Shown: positions 36,022-44,008 of the stretch, one piece after another
Layout: each line of letters starts with the position of its first letter
Position numbering within the stretch: the first letter of the stretch is position 1
Assembly: GCA_017880775.1 (NCBI GenBank)
Contig: JADGRQ010000007.1
Coordinates: forward strand, 1 to 64,000
Length of the DNA: 64,000 nt
Reading direction: 5' to 3'
DNA from: Burkholderiales bacterium
GTDB taxonomy: Bacteria; Pseudomonadota; Gammaproteobacteria; Burkholderiales; SG8-39
Translations under genes and position numbers: made by a program
The notes under the pieces: generated by a model
What the model was told of the DNA's origin: nothing
The model's database searches: none
The model's input: only the letters and a program-made list of their open reading frames with translations

Positions 36022-36747
36022 CTAGGCCTTCGTCGCTTTCTCCGCGAACACGCAGTACTCGCAATCCTCACCCGGCGGCGGAGGTTCGGGTGCATCGAGC
36101 GTGTCCCGGATCTCCAGCAACACCGGCTCCACCCACGCGTCATCGCCGTCGTACGGGATCATCTTCACCCGGAATTCCAGGCGATTGTCGAACGCATCCA
36201 GGTCGCGCCTGCCGTTGCAGTAGACGAACCAGCCGCGCTTCGCCACCGTGAGTCCCTGCCGGCGCAGCAGCCACTGGTAGAACTCCATCTGCCGCTTGTA
36301 GCCGTCCTGCCAATCGGCATCGAGCGTGACCTCGGCAGCCTTCGAGGTGGCCTTGTAGTCCGCGACGATCAATTCGCCCGTGCCGAGGTCGCGCCACAGG
36401 TCGTCGATCGCACCGAAGAGCTCGAATCCCGACGGCTCGTGCACCGTGCGCACGCCCGTGAAGTTGGCGCGCCAGGTCTCGAGCTGCGGATGGGCATGGG
36501 GCACGGCATTCAGCCCGGCCGCGCTCATGAACGGATGCGGCTCGCCCCTGCGGCGGAACGCGTCGAACTCTTTCTTGAGCAGCGCGTCCACGGCGGAGTT
36601 CAGGTTGAACGGAAACCCCGCCGGGCGCGCGATCCCGAGGCGCCGGTCGAGGTAGAAGCAGCGCGGGCACTCCATGAAGAGGGCGACCTTCGAGCGGCTG
36701 AGCGCGAAGGGTTTGTCCGAGGCCGGGTTGAAGAGTTTTTTCGCCAC
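36022..36747 (-). CDS. PD-(D/E)xK nuclease with probable Fe-S cluster cysteines
   Basis: A 241-residue protein of the RecB/AddB/Cas4-like nuclease group. SKVALFMECPRCFYLDRRLG near residue 22 carries the first cysteines. The catalytic core is FGAIDDLW (Asp), ELIVADYKAT (Asp, x, Lys) and GYKRQMEFYQWLL (Gln-x3-Tyr motif). CEYC near the C-terminus resembles the cluster-binding end of Cas4. There are no CRISPR genes in the window, so a solo repair or mobile-element role is more likely. The first codons are duplicated in reverse orientation at 38582-38646. Confidence 0.85.
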   Translation of the reverse strand: MAKKLFNPASDKPFALSRSKVALFMECPRCFYLDRRLGIARPAGFPFNLNSAVDALLKKEFDAFRRRGEPHPFMSAAGLNAVPHAHPQLETWRANFTGVRTVHEPSGFELFGAIDDLWRDLGTGELIVADYKATSKAAEVTLDADWQDGYKRQMEFYQWLLRRQGLTVAKRGWFVYCNGRRDLDAFDNRLEFRVKMIPYDGDDAWVEPVLLEIRDTLDAPEPPPPGEDCEYCVFAEKATKA

Positions 36748-36839
36748 GGGGTTAGCTTAACCGCTTGGCAGGCTCATGCCCCGAGCCACCCGCCTGCGCA
36801 TACTGGCCTCCCCAACGGATCAACAAGGGGTGATGCGGA

Positions 36840-37244
36840 ATGCACCAGTACCAGCCGTACCTTCGAGATGGATCCGGAGGCGCGAGCCGCGAGGTGCTGC
36901 GCAGATGCCTGTGCGGCGAATTCGTTCCGCTGATGGGCGCGGCCCTGCATGCCGAGCACGAGGACGTGTTGTCGCGGGCGGCGCTGGTCGGGAAAAGCCC
37001 GCTTCCAGCAACGGAGCGTGAACAGCTTTTCGACGCATACCTCTCGGTTTGCAGCTGGACGCGGGTTTATTATCTCTGGCGTCCGAACGTCAGGGACGAG
37101 GCCGACAATCACTTGATCGAACTCGCGGTGGCGGGCGGGGCGGAGGCGCTCGTGACACGCAACATCCGCGACTTCAGAAGCATGGAATTGCGTTTCGGGA
37201 ACCCGAAAATCCTGCGGCCAGAGGACATCATCAAGGAGTCATGA
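36840..37244 (+). CDS. PIN-family toxin (COG1569-like), N-terminal strand lost
   Basis: The 134-residue frame matches putative PIN-family toxin components from GASREVLRRCLCGEFVPLMG onward and keeps the later acidic residues (NVRDEADNHLIELAVAGGAEALVTRNIRDF). The usual beginning with Asp-Thr-Asn-Val, which supplies the first catalytic Asp, is absent in all three frames upstream. The N-terminus reads MHQYQPYLRDGSG instead. It is therefore probably an inactive RNase. The order is toxin then antitoxin, with the ribbon-helix-helix partner 1 bp downstream. Confidence 0.72.
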   Translation: MHQYQPYLRDGSGGASREVLRRCLCGEFVPLMGAALHAEHEDVLSRAALVGKSPLPATEREQLFDAYLSVCSWTRVYYLWRPNVRDEADNHLIELAVAGGAEALVTRNIRDFRSMELRFGNPKILRPEDIIKES

Positions 37245-37245
37245 C

Positions 37246-37482
37246 ATGGGAACGCTGACCATTCGGGTTCCGGACGCGACGCATGAGCGCCTGAAGCAGC
37301 TCGCCAAGGCGAAGAGCGTGAGTGTCAACAAGCTGATCGAGGAACTGTCGGTTGCGGCGCTCGCCGAGTTCGACGCCGAGACCCGCTTCAGGATCCGCGC
37401 CGCTCGCGGCAAGCCCGCGGTCGGGCTCAAGCTGCTCGACAAGCTCGACCGCAGCGCCGCCCGGGCGCGAAGCGCGCGGTGA
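37246..37482 (+). CDS. ribbon-helix-helix antitoxin
   Basis: A 78-residue protein with a HicB/Arc-like ribbon-helix-helix domain (TLTIRVPDATHERLKQLAKAKSVSVNKLIEELSVAALAEF) and a basic C-terminal tail (RIRAARGKPAVGLKLLDKLDR) that would wrap the toxin. It starts 1 bp after the PIN frame. A frameshifted paralogue lies at 39247-39496. Confidence 0.82.
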   Translation: MGTLTIRVPDATHERLKQLAKAKSVSVNKLIEELSVAALAEFDAETRFRIRAARGKPAVGLKLLDKLDRSAARARSAR

Positions 37483-37514
37483 GTCGCGCGGCCTGACCTG
37501 GGCCGCTGCTTGGC

Positions 37515-38262
37515 CTGGAGCGCAGCTTTCATGGCGAGCTCGACGAGATCCTGCCGCTCATCCCGGAGTTCGACCCGGCGCCCTTCGGCGCATTCCTCGA
37601 TGACATCGTGCGGCGGGCGAACTCCGGGCAGGGGCTGGGTGCGGTGCCGGTAGGCGTCGTCTCCAAGCGCTACTGCCTCGTGCCGCACATTGACGTCGCG
37701 CAGTCCGTGCGCAGCGCGCTCGCCGCGAGCGGCGTGCACCCTTCCTCGCCCCTGCGCATGCTGGTCGGCTGGTCCGGTTCGTGTTGCGCCAACGGCCTCG
37801 CCGTGGGCACCACGCAGAGCGAGCTGCGCCTGGTGCACCGCGAAGGCTCGATGTGCGGCGACGTCGGCGAGCTGCTGCGCGAGGGCATCGCGCTCGCGGG
37901 GCGCGAGCAGGCGGGCTTGCGCCTCTGGCTGTCCCTCCAGGTGCCGCTCGCGCGGTTCGTGAGCTTCGCGGATGACGAAGATCGCCGCCGCCTGGGGCGT
38001 GCGCGCGGCGGCGCGGTTCCTGCACATCGCCACCACCGGGTTTGATGCCGAGCCCGCCTACCCGTTCGAGCCCGGCCCGCCGCATGCCAAGACCATGACG
38101 GTTACGCGGCGCGTCGCCGGGAGTCCCGAGCGGGCGAGCAGTGCGTATGACGCCTGCCAGATCCTGGCGTGGATTGCGAAGGACCGGCGGGAGGCGCAGG
38201 AGCGGGTGGACTGGATGATGCAGATTCCGGGGTTGATGCAGTCGATGCTTGGGCGGGGGTGA
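37515..38262 (+). pseudogene. DUF932-like protein, frameshifted
   Basis: Two frames together make one protein-like sequence. The first (to about 37975) reads ELDEILPLIPEFDPAPFGAF, SKRYCLVPHIDVAQSVR and MLVGWSGSCCANGLAVGTT; the second, from 37972, reads TKIAAAWGVRAAARFLHIATTGF and ends in MMQIPGLMQSMLGRG. The GSCCANGL block resembles the DUF932 phage/plasmid family, but this is a weak match. One frameshift near 37975 breaks the gene, and the start is not clear. Its last 177 bp are duplicated at 40222-40398. Confidence 0.6.
38065..38241 (+). repeat. 177-bp direct repeat, left copy
   Basis: This is the 3' part of the DUF932-like pseudogene. It aligns without gaps to 40222-40398 with about 19 differences, roughly 89% identity counted by eye. 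The two copies bracket the HicBA locus, an RHH pseudogene and two small genes. Confidence 0.9.
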
Positions 38263-38530
38263 GGGGGCAGGGGGTGCAGGCAGGTGGGAGTTAACACTCG
38301 TTTTCCGGGCGCTCGCTGAGGAACTGATCGGGGAGTCGAAAGGCGCCGAGTTGTTGCGTGTATCGCTCAACCAGTTCTCGGCGATGCGCAACCTCAAGCA
38401 TGCCGCGCGTTCTCGCCTTCAGTGATGCAAACGTCCTGACCGACGTCGAGCGCGGCAGGAAAACTGCACAGAAATCAGGGTCAGAGTCGGATTTCTTCCC
38501 GCCGCCAGAATTCCTGCGGGCGGGATTCCG

Positions 38531-38584
38531 TTGGACCGCACCGAGCGCTTCTACCGAATCGACCAGCTGCTGCAGGGCGGTTGA
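38531..38584 (+). pseudogene. WYL-type regulator, N-terminal remnant
   Basis: Eighteen codons read LDRTERFYRIDQLLQGG and then stop. This is the characteristic opening of WYL-domain (YafY-like) transcriptional regulators, R-T-E-R-x-Y-R-I-D-Q-L-L. The rest is replaced by the reverse-strand start of a PD-(D/E)xK gene copy. Short but distinctive. Confidence 0.55.
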
Positions 38585-38646
38585 GCGCGAAGGGACTGTC
38601 CGAGGCCGGGTCGAAGAGCTTTTTCGCCGTCCGTTCAGCTTACCGC
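38582..38646 (-). repeat. partial duplicate of the start of the PD-(D/E)xK nuclease gene
   Basis: About 65 bp matching 36699-36764, both read on the minus strand as AKKLFDPASDSPFAL (copy) versus AKKLFNPASDKPFAL (gene). Only the first 16 or so codons are present. The two copies bracket the PIN/RHH pair and the DUF932-like pseudogene. Confidence 0.8.
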
Positions 38647-38725
38647 GCCGGAAGACGCCCGTCCTCAGGGCAGGGAAGATGCTCCGTGGTACGCGGTAGA
38701 ATGGAACCGTCCGCAGAGGGGCGCC

Positions 38726-38947
38726 ATGAAACACGTCAAGATCATCATCGAAAAGCACGAAGACGGCTACGTAGCCTACCCGGTCGGAATCCGCGGCGTC
38801 GTGGTCGGCGAGGGAGATACGTACGAGGAAGCCTTGCGCGACGTGCAGTCGGCGCTCAAGTTTCACGTCGAATCGTTCGGCGCTCAGGCGCTCGACGGCG
38901 ACGAAGGGCCGGTGCTGGAAGCGTTCGTCGCCGAGGCTCTCGTCTAG
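38726..38947 (+). CDS. hicB: HicB family antitoxin
   Basis: A 73-residue HicB antitoxin domain (IIIEKHEDGYVAYPVGIRGVVVGEGDTYEEALRDVQSALKFHVESFG), the partial RNase-H-like fold that neutralises HicA. There is no C-terminal DNA-binding extension. AGAGGGGCGCC precedes the ATG. hicA starts 5 bp after the stop, so the order is hicB-hicA. Confidence 0.9.
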   Translation: MKHVKIIIEKHEDGYVAYPVGIRGVVVGEGDTYEEALRDVQSALKFHVESFGAQALDGDEGPVLEAFVAEALV

Positions 38948-38952
38948 TTTCC

Positions 38953-39192
38953 GTGCAGAAGTTTCCGGTCGACGCGCCCAAGGCGAAGGTCCTGCGCGCG
39001 CTGAGGTCGCTGGGCTTTGAAATCGTCCGCGAGCGCGAGCACATCTCGATGCGCCGGACGAATCCCGATGGCTCGGTGACTCCACTGACCCTGCCGAATC
39101 ACGCCACGATCAAGGGCTCGACGCTGCGGACAATCTGCCGCCAGGCGGATATCGGCCGCGAAGACTTCCTGACGGCATTCGATGATGCCTGA
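38953..39192 (+). CDS. hicA: HicA family mRNA interferase toxin
   Basis: A 79-residue double-stranded-RNA-binding-like toxin. KVLRALRSLGFEIVREREHISMRR contains the catalytic His. The C-terminal part, LTLPNHATIKGSTLRTICRQADIGREDF, is typical of HicA. GTG start at 38953. The pair looks intact. Confidence 0.9.
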   Translation: MQKFPVDAPKAKVLRALRSLGFEIVREREHISMRRTNPDGSVTPLTLPNHATIKGSTLRTICRQADIGREDFLTAFDDA

Positions 39193-39246
39193 CGTGCTGC
39201 CCGGTGCGAGGTGGCTCACGCCCGCCGGATGCTTGAGGAGAACCAC

Positions 39247-39496
39247 ATGGCAGCCGTGATCATCCGCCTCCCCGACGGCAAGCGCGAACGCCTGAAGGAC
39301 CTGGCGCGCGCGCAAACAGAGCGTCACCGAGCTGTTCGACGAAATGGCCACCGTCCTGATTGCCGTATACGCCGCGGAAACACGCATTCGCGCCCGGGCG
39401 GCGCGCGGCGCGGGCAAGGTGAAGCGCGGGTTGCGCCTGCTGGCGAAGGCCGCGGGCGGGAAGCAGGGCAGGCTCGCCGGGAGGCGCATCCCATGA
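39247..39496 (+). pseudogene. ribbon-helix-helix antitoxin paralogue, frameshifted in a GC dinucleotide run
   Basis: The frame MAAVIIRLPDGKRERLKDLARA breaks at GCGCGCGCGC (39304-39313). The continuation RKQSVTELFDEMATVLIAVY and then AAETRIRARAARG lies in the next frame and matches the antitoxin at 37246-37482. One extra GC unit would restore the full protein. No toxin gene accompanies it. Confidence 0.78.
39304..39313. repeat. (GC)5 dinucleotide run at the frameshift
   Basis: Ten bases of alternating GC within the RHH pseudogene. Change by one unit would switch the frame between broken and intact, so slippage is the likely cause of the lesion. Confidence 0.8.
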
Positions 39497-39664
39497 GCCA
39501 CCCAGGTGGGAGAATGCTCACGTAGCAGGGCCGCAAGGCCCGTCGCCGATTTAAGCAACAACTTGCGGGCGACTCATCAAGTGCCGCTAAAGAGTTGGCA
39601 GGCTCCACGAACCCCCGGGGCCGGCCCAACGGCCTGCGAACGGGAGAAACAAGGAGTCCGCAGC

Positions 39665-39850
39665 ATGCTCAGGCAACTGATCGAAGCGCCGGAAGGCGAG
39701 TGCGCCGGCCACTACGTCGAGCGCATCGAGGGCCTCTACGCGCATGCGCGCGAGACGCGCTCGACGCACGTGCTGGTGGACGTGATCGCGTGGTCGCTCG
39801 CGCGGCTCGAAGCCGAGCAGGCGAAGGCGTCCGGCCAGAGACCGCATTAG
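39665..39850 (+). CDS. small hypothetical protein
   Basis: A 61-residue acidic helical protein (MLRQLIEAPEGECAGHYVER). AAGGAG lies 8 bp before the ATG, good support for translation. No family recognised. It is followed after 11 bp by another gene with its own GGAGG, so the two form a small operon within the repeat-bracketed segment. Confidence 0.6.
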   Translation: MLRQLIEAPEGECAGHYVERIEGLYAHARETRSTHVLVDVIAWSLARLEAEQAKASGQRPH

Positions 39851-39861
39851 GAGGCGCAGCC

Positions 39862-40200
39862 ATGACTCTCAGAACCGGAACCATCGCCATCACCCTGGCA
39901 AACCGCGATCCGCGCAACGCGGGGCGGCTGGTGCGCGTCGTTCGATATGTCGGCCCGATCGAGTGGGACGGGATCGAGGAGGGCTACGAGATCGAAACGC
40001 TCACCGGCGAGCCGTTTGCGACGGTCAAGTGCAGCGTGCGCGAGGGGCCGTTCCGGCTTGTCGAAGGGTTGCATCGGTGTGTCTGCGATCGGAGGTTTTT
40101 GCGGGTGTTGGTGGATCCGGAGGATCCGCTGGTGGCGGGGGATGAGGGGGTGGGGGCGGACTTGGGGCAGCGCTGGTCCGCCGATGCTGTTGCAGCATAG
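39862..40200 (+). CDS. hypothetical protein
   Basis: A 112-residue protein opening MTLRTGTIAITLANRDPRNA and containing GRLVRVVRYVGPIEWDG and YEIETLTGEPF, probably a small beta-rich domain. GGAGGC lies 7 bp before the ATG. The family is unknown. Its end runs into the second copy of the 177-bp repeat, so the C-terminus may not be original. Confidence 0.6.
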   Translation: MTLRTGTIAITLANRDPRNAGRLVRVVRYVGPIEWDGIEEGYEIETLTGEPFATVKCSVREGPFRLVEGLHRCVCDRRFLRVLVDPEDPLVAGDEGVGADLGQRWSADAVAA

Positions 40201-40221
40201 AACGTCAGCCGCCGATACAGA

Positions 40222-40398
40222 TTCGAGCCCGGTCCGCCGCGTACCACGACCATTACGGTGACCCGGCGGGTCGGCGGGAGTCCTGAGCGGGCGGGGAGTG
40301 CGTATGACGCCTGTCGGATCCTGGCGTGGATTGCGAAAGCCCGGCGGGAGGCGCAAGAGCCGGTGGATTGGATGATGCAGATTCCGGGGTTGATGCAG
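40222..40398 (+). repeat. 177-bp direct repeat, right copy
   Basis: Ungapped match to 38065-38241. In this copy only the 3' end of the DUF932-like gene is present and no start precedes it. The similarity stops at the same base in both copies (after TTGATGCAG). Confidence 0.9.
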
Positions 40399-40468
40399 CA
40401 CGTCCGTGCGCAGGACGATAACGGGAATCTGTTGATATCCTTGCACGGCCGAGACGAAAGGAGTGCAC

Positions 40469-41320
40469 GTGCGCAGGAGGAAGAAAAGCAGCGTCTTCGA
40501 AGATCTGGTCGACATCGTCGCTTTGATGCCGTGGTGGTTGGGCGTGGTGTTGGCAGTGTTGTCTTACTTCGGGCTTCATTACCTCGCGACGGCCGAGGTG
40601 CCACGCGTCATGCGCCCCAATGAACTTGGCGCAGTGGTGTACGCCAACCTTTGGAAGGTGCTCGCCACGTTTGGCCAGATTGTCGTGCCGGTATGTTGCC
40701 TGCTCGGTTCGGCGGTGTCCGTCATCAAGCGACGCCAGCGCATTCAGCTTTTCTCGAGTGTGGCGACTGGAAGATCCGTCGATGCTCTGGGAGCCATGAC
40801 GTGGCAGGAGTTCGAGATGCTGGTTGGGGAGGCGTTTCGCCGTGAGGGCTTTTCTGTCGTGGAGACGGGCGGCGGGGGAGCGGACGGCGGGGTCGATCTA
40901 ATACTGCGAAAGGATGGCGAGAAATCCTTGGTTCAATGCAAGCAGTGGCGTGCGTACAAGGTCAGCGTCACTGCGGTGCGGGAGCTGTATGGCGTAATGG
41001 CTGCGGAAGGAGCGGCGGGCGGTTACATGGTGACTTCCGGTGTGTTCACCGACGACGCGGTGGAATTCGCTCATGGAAGAAATATTGATCTGATTGATGG
41101 GCCACGATTGTTTGTGATGATTCGTCAGGCGCGCAGTACCGTAGGTTCAGAAATGAGTGCTACGGCGGTTGGTACGGCACCCATGGAGGCGGTGCCTACG
41201 TGCCCAAGATGCGGAGGGTCGATGGTTCGACGCACGGCTAGGCGAGGGGCTAACGCCGGGAGCGAGTTTTGGGGGTGTTCTCGGTTTCCGTCTTGCACGG
41301 CGACGCGCCCGTCGGAGTGA
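40469..41320 (+). CDS. membrane-anchored Mrr-type nuclease with zinc finger
   Basis: A 283-residue protein. Two hydrophobic segments lie at about residues 18-38 and 62-82. An Mrr-like PD-(D/E)xK domain follows (MTWQEFEMLVGEAFRREGFSVVETGGGGADGGVDLIL; KSLVQCKQW; GGYMVTSGVFTDDAVEFA), then a topoisomerase-type C4 zinc finger (CPRCGGSMVRR, WGCSRFPSC). Mrr enzymes restrict modified DNA. Such TM-Mrr-Zn proteins are widespread and little studied. I chose the GTG at 40469 because GGAG lies 6 bp before it; a GTG at 40463 is too close to that site. Confidence 0.88.
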   Translation: MRRRKKSSVFEDLVDIVALMPWWLGVVLAVLSYFGLHYLATAEVPRVMRPNELGAVVYANLWKVLATFGQIVVPVCCLLGSAVSVIKRRQRIQLFSSVATGRSVDALGAMTWQEFEMLVGEAFRREGFSVVETGGGGADGGVDLILRKDGEKSLVQCKQWRAYKVSVTAVRELYGVMAAEGAAGGYMVTSGVFTDDAVEFAHGRNIDLIDGPRLFVMIRQARSTVGSEMSATAVGTAPMEAVPTCPRCGGSMVRRTARRGANAGSEFWGCSRFPSCTATRPSE

Positions 41321-41550
41321 CGGTTCGCCCGGTCCGTGCGGATGGCAGCCCAGTTCGTGCGCCGGCACCAGCGCCGACCCCGAGCGTACCTACCGGCGAT
41401 CGGGAGGGAGACGATGGCTCCAAGGAAGTTTGACCGCCAATAACGAGGCGCCACCGGATTCGCCGCGCCGCCTTCGCCAACGCGCTCGTCTGTACGCGAA
41501 CCTCACGGCTTCTTCGGCTGTCCGCAGATTGATATCGTATCCTAGACACT

Positions 41551-42540
41551 ATGAGGTACTGGTGGGTCAATCAAAATCAGACCTACCGTCACGAGGTGAC
41601 GGGCAACTATCTTTGGTCGCCGAAGCGCAATGCAAATGGTCACAGAAATCCTTTCTATGATTCCATGCGTGAGGTTGCCCCAGGTGATGTTGTGTTTTCG
41701 TTTGCGGAAACGTTGATCAAAGCGATCGGCATTGCGATTTCCCACGCGTACGAAGCGCCTAAGCCGCTGGAGTTTGGTCAAGCAGGGGCATATTGGGAGA
41801 AGATAGGCTGGCGCGCAGATGTTCGGTTTGCAGAGCTTCGCTTGCCTATCCGACCGTCCGAACATATGCAAGTGTTAAGGCCGAGATTGCCTGACCTCTA
41901 CTCTCCGCTTCAAGCAGATGGCAACGGACTTCAAGGGGTATATTTGACTCGCTTGCCGGAGCCATTGGCTGGGGCGCTGGTGGACCTGTTGGGAGCGGAG
42001 GCCCGCGACGTAATTCGTGGGCATCGAGCCGCGGAAGAACTCCCGTTGCAACCGGCACTTGGTTTGGCTGAGTGGGAAGAGCATGAGATGAGCCGGCTGC
42101 GTGCGGACGCCAGCGTCCCCGAGACAACTCGGGAGGCGATTGTGCTTGCGCGTCGCGGGCAGGGGACATTCAAAAAGAACGTAATGAAGATCGAGCGTGT
42201 CTGCCGCATGACTGGAGTATCCAGAGAGGAACATTTGCGGGCTAGCCACTGCAAGCCGTGGCGCGACGCTACTAATGAAGAGCGGTTGGACGGTGAGAAT
42301 GGTCTACTGCTAACCCCGAATGCGGATCATCTTTTCGACCGCGGGTTCATTGGTTTTGATGACAATGGAGACGTCCTGGTCTCACCTGTTGCGCACGTAG
42401 ACTCGTTGACCCGCATGGGCCTCAACCCGGCGCGGCCAAAGAATGTGGGCCGTTTTTCCCAGGGTCAGCGCCGCTATCTTGAGTTTCATCGCGAGAGCGT
42501 GCTATTGCGTTCTCGATTCCTCGAAGACTTAGAGCGGTGA
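41551..42540 (+). CDS. HNH endonuclease with an N-terminal EVE-like domain
   Basis: A 329-residue predicted restriction endonuclease. The N-terminus (MRYWWVNQNQTYRHEVTGNY, later VAPGDVVFSFAETLIKAIGIA) resembles EVE/PUA-type modified-base readers. The C-terminal HNH is ASHCKPW, NGLLLTPNADHLFDRGFI, as in COG3440. The stop overlaps the next HNH gene by 4 bp. The pairing of a base reader with HNH points to modification-dependent (type IV) restriction; this is inferred from domains. Confidence 0.85.
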   Translation: MRYWWVNQNQTYRHEVTGNYLWSPKRNANGHRNPFYDSMREVAPGDVVFSFAETLIKAIGIAISHAYEAPKPLEFGQAGAYWEKIGWRADVRFAELRLPIRPSEHMQVLRPRLPDLYSPLQADGNGLQGVYLTRLPEPLAGALVDLLGAEARDVIRGHRAAEELPLQPALGLAEWEEHEMSRLRADASVPETTREAIVLARRGQGTFKKNVMKIERVCRMTGVSREEHLRASHCKPWRDATNEERLDGENGLLLTPNADHLFDRGFIGFDDNGDVLVSPVAHVDSLTRMGLNPARPKNVGRFSQGQRRYLEFHRESVLLRSRFLEDLER

Positions 42541-43466
42541 AGATTTGGATTGGTGTTACCGACAAGGACTGGTTCGAGTACCTCACGCGCCTACAGCCTG
42601 ACGAGGTAAATTTTTGGCAGCCTAGCGGCTCTCGTAACTTTCGTGTGCTTGAGTCCGGGGAGCCATTTCTATTCAAGCTTCACAGCCCGAACAACTATAT
42701 TGTCGGTGGTGGTTTCTTCGTCCGATACTCGCCACTTCCGACGTCCCTCGCATGGGATGCGTTTGAGCGCAAGAACGGCGTCTCTTCGCTTGATGAACTT
42801 CGCGCTCGCGTCCGAAAGTATCGAAGAAACGACGAATCAGTTGACCCCGTTATCGGCTGTAATGTCCTTGCGGAGCCCTTTTTCTTCTCGCGGAGTCAAT
42901 GGATACCTGTTCCGAATAGTTGGTCTGGAAACATCGTTCAGGGGAAGAGTTACCAGACAACGTCGATGGAAGGGGAAGCTCTTTGGAATTCAGTACACCA
43001 GGCCATCACAATTGGTCACACAGCAATGGATTCTGGACAGGCGACGCAGGAACCTAATGAGCTACGCTTTGGTGCGGAGTACTTGACGCGCGGAAGGTTG
43101 GGACAAGGTGCGTTCCGCGTACTTGTGACCGATGCGTATCAGCGCCGCTGTGCAGTGACGGGCGAAAGGACCCTTCCCGTTCTTGAGGCTGCACATATCA
43201 AACCCTTTGCGTCTCGCGGCCCTCATCGCATTAACAACGGGATCCTGCTGCGGTCCGATTTGCACAAGCTTTTCGATCTCGGATACGTCACGGTAACTCC
43301 AGAGCTACATTTAGAAGTGAGTCCGCGTTTGCGCGCGGAGTGGCAAAACGGTCTGGTTTACTACGCGCACCACGGCAGAGAATTGGAGTTCTGTCCTGCG
43401 GACAAGTCTAGTTTCCCCGCAAAGGAGTATCTGCAATGGCACAACGAGAACGTCTTTAAGTCATGA
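42537..43466 (+). CDS. second HNH endonuclease of the operon
   Basis: A 309-residue protein with a C-terminal HNH_2-type site (RCAVTGERTLPVLEAAHIKPFA, NNGILLRSDLHKLFDLGYV). The N-terminal 170 residues (KIWIGVTDKDWFEYLTRLQPDEVNFWQPSG, FLFKLHSPNNYIVGGGFF) look like another PUA/EVE-like reader. GTG start at 42537 within the upstream stop, and a 4-bp overlap with the MazG-type gene downstream. It is only distantly similar to the first HNH protein, so this is not a simple tandem duplication. Confidence 0.85.
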   Translation: MKIWIGVTDKDWFEYLTRLQPDEVNFWQPSGSRNFRVLESGEPFLFKLHSPNNYIVGGGFFVRYSPLPTSLAWDAFERKNGVSSLDELRARVRKYRRNDESVDPVIGCNVLAEPFFFSRSQWIPVPNSWSGNIVQGKSYQTTSMEGEALWNSVHQAITIGHTAMDSGQATQEPNELRFGAEYLTRGRLGQGAFRVLVTDAYQRRCAVTGERTLPVLEAAHIKPFASRGPHRINNGILLRSDLHKLFDLGYVTVTPELHLEVSPRLRAEWQNGLVYYAHHGRELEFCPADKSSFPAKEYLQWHNENVFKS

Positions 43467-43837
43467 GTGCTGCGGGAGCACCAAATCCTGAGAATTCACT
43501 GGATTCCCTCCGTGACATGCTTCGGCAATTCGTCGCAGAGCGAGACTGGGATCAGTTTCATACGCCTAAGAATTTAGCTATTGCGCTAAGCGTTGAGGCA
43601 TCGGAGTTGCTAGAGCATTTTCAATGGGTAGGCGAGTCTGATTCGAGCACGTTGGCTGCTGAGAAGTTGCATAAGGTTCGCGAGGAACTAGCTGATGTGC
43701 TGATCTATTTGGTTCGCTTGGCAGACAAGCTTGGCGTCGATCTTCTTGAGGCTGCGTCCCAGAAGATCGCCACAAATGAGAAAAGATATCCTGCCGACAA
43801 AGTTCGCGGAAGCAGTAAGAAATATACAGATATCTAA
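43463..43837 (+). CDS. MazG-type nucleotide pyrophosphohydrolase
   Basis: A 124-residue all-helical NTP pyrophosphohydrolase. EASELLEHFQW and EELADVLIYLVRLADKLGVDL carry the E-x2-E and E-x2-D metal ligands, and the C-terminal KIATNEKRYPADKVRGSSKKY is typical of the dCTPase/RS21-C6-like group. It overlaps the HNH gene by 4 bp (ATGA), so it belongs to the HNH-HNH operon. Removing or altering nucleotides would be a plausible second arm of a defence unit. Confidence 0.87.
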   Translation: MSAAGAPNPENSLDSLRDMLRQFVAERDWDQFHTPKNLAIALSVEASELLEHFQWVGESDSSTLAAEKLHKVREELADVLIYLVRLADKLGVDLLEAASQKIATNEKRYPADKVRGSSKKYTDI

Positions 43838-44008
43838 GCGAAGTTAGTCTGCACTCTTTCAACACGTTCTGTGCTCGTGTGCTGCTCCTCCGAGATGAAG
43901 AACTAGTCCGACGCGCGGATGATTTCGCGTATATGGGGAAACTGGCACGAGCGCATGGTCCGTGCATCGTCCAATGATCTGGCGACATTTTTGTTCCCGC
44001 GGTCTCGC

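Noticed and set aside
36022-36747. Cas4 gene and hence a CRISPR locus
   Set aside because: The nuclease resembles Cas4/RecB-type proteins, but no other cas gene and no direct-repeat/spacer array is present in the window.
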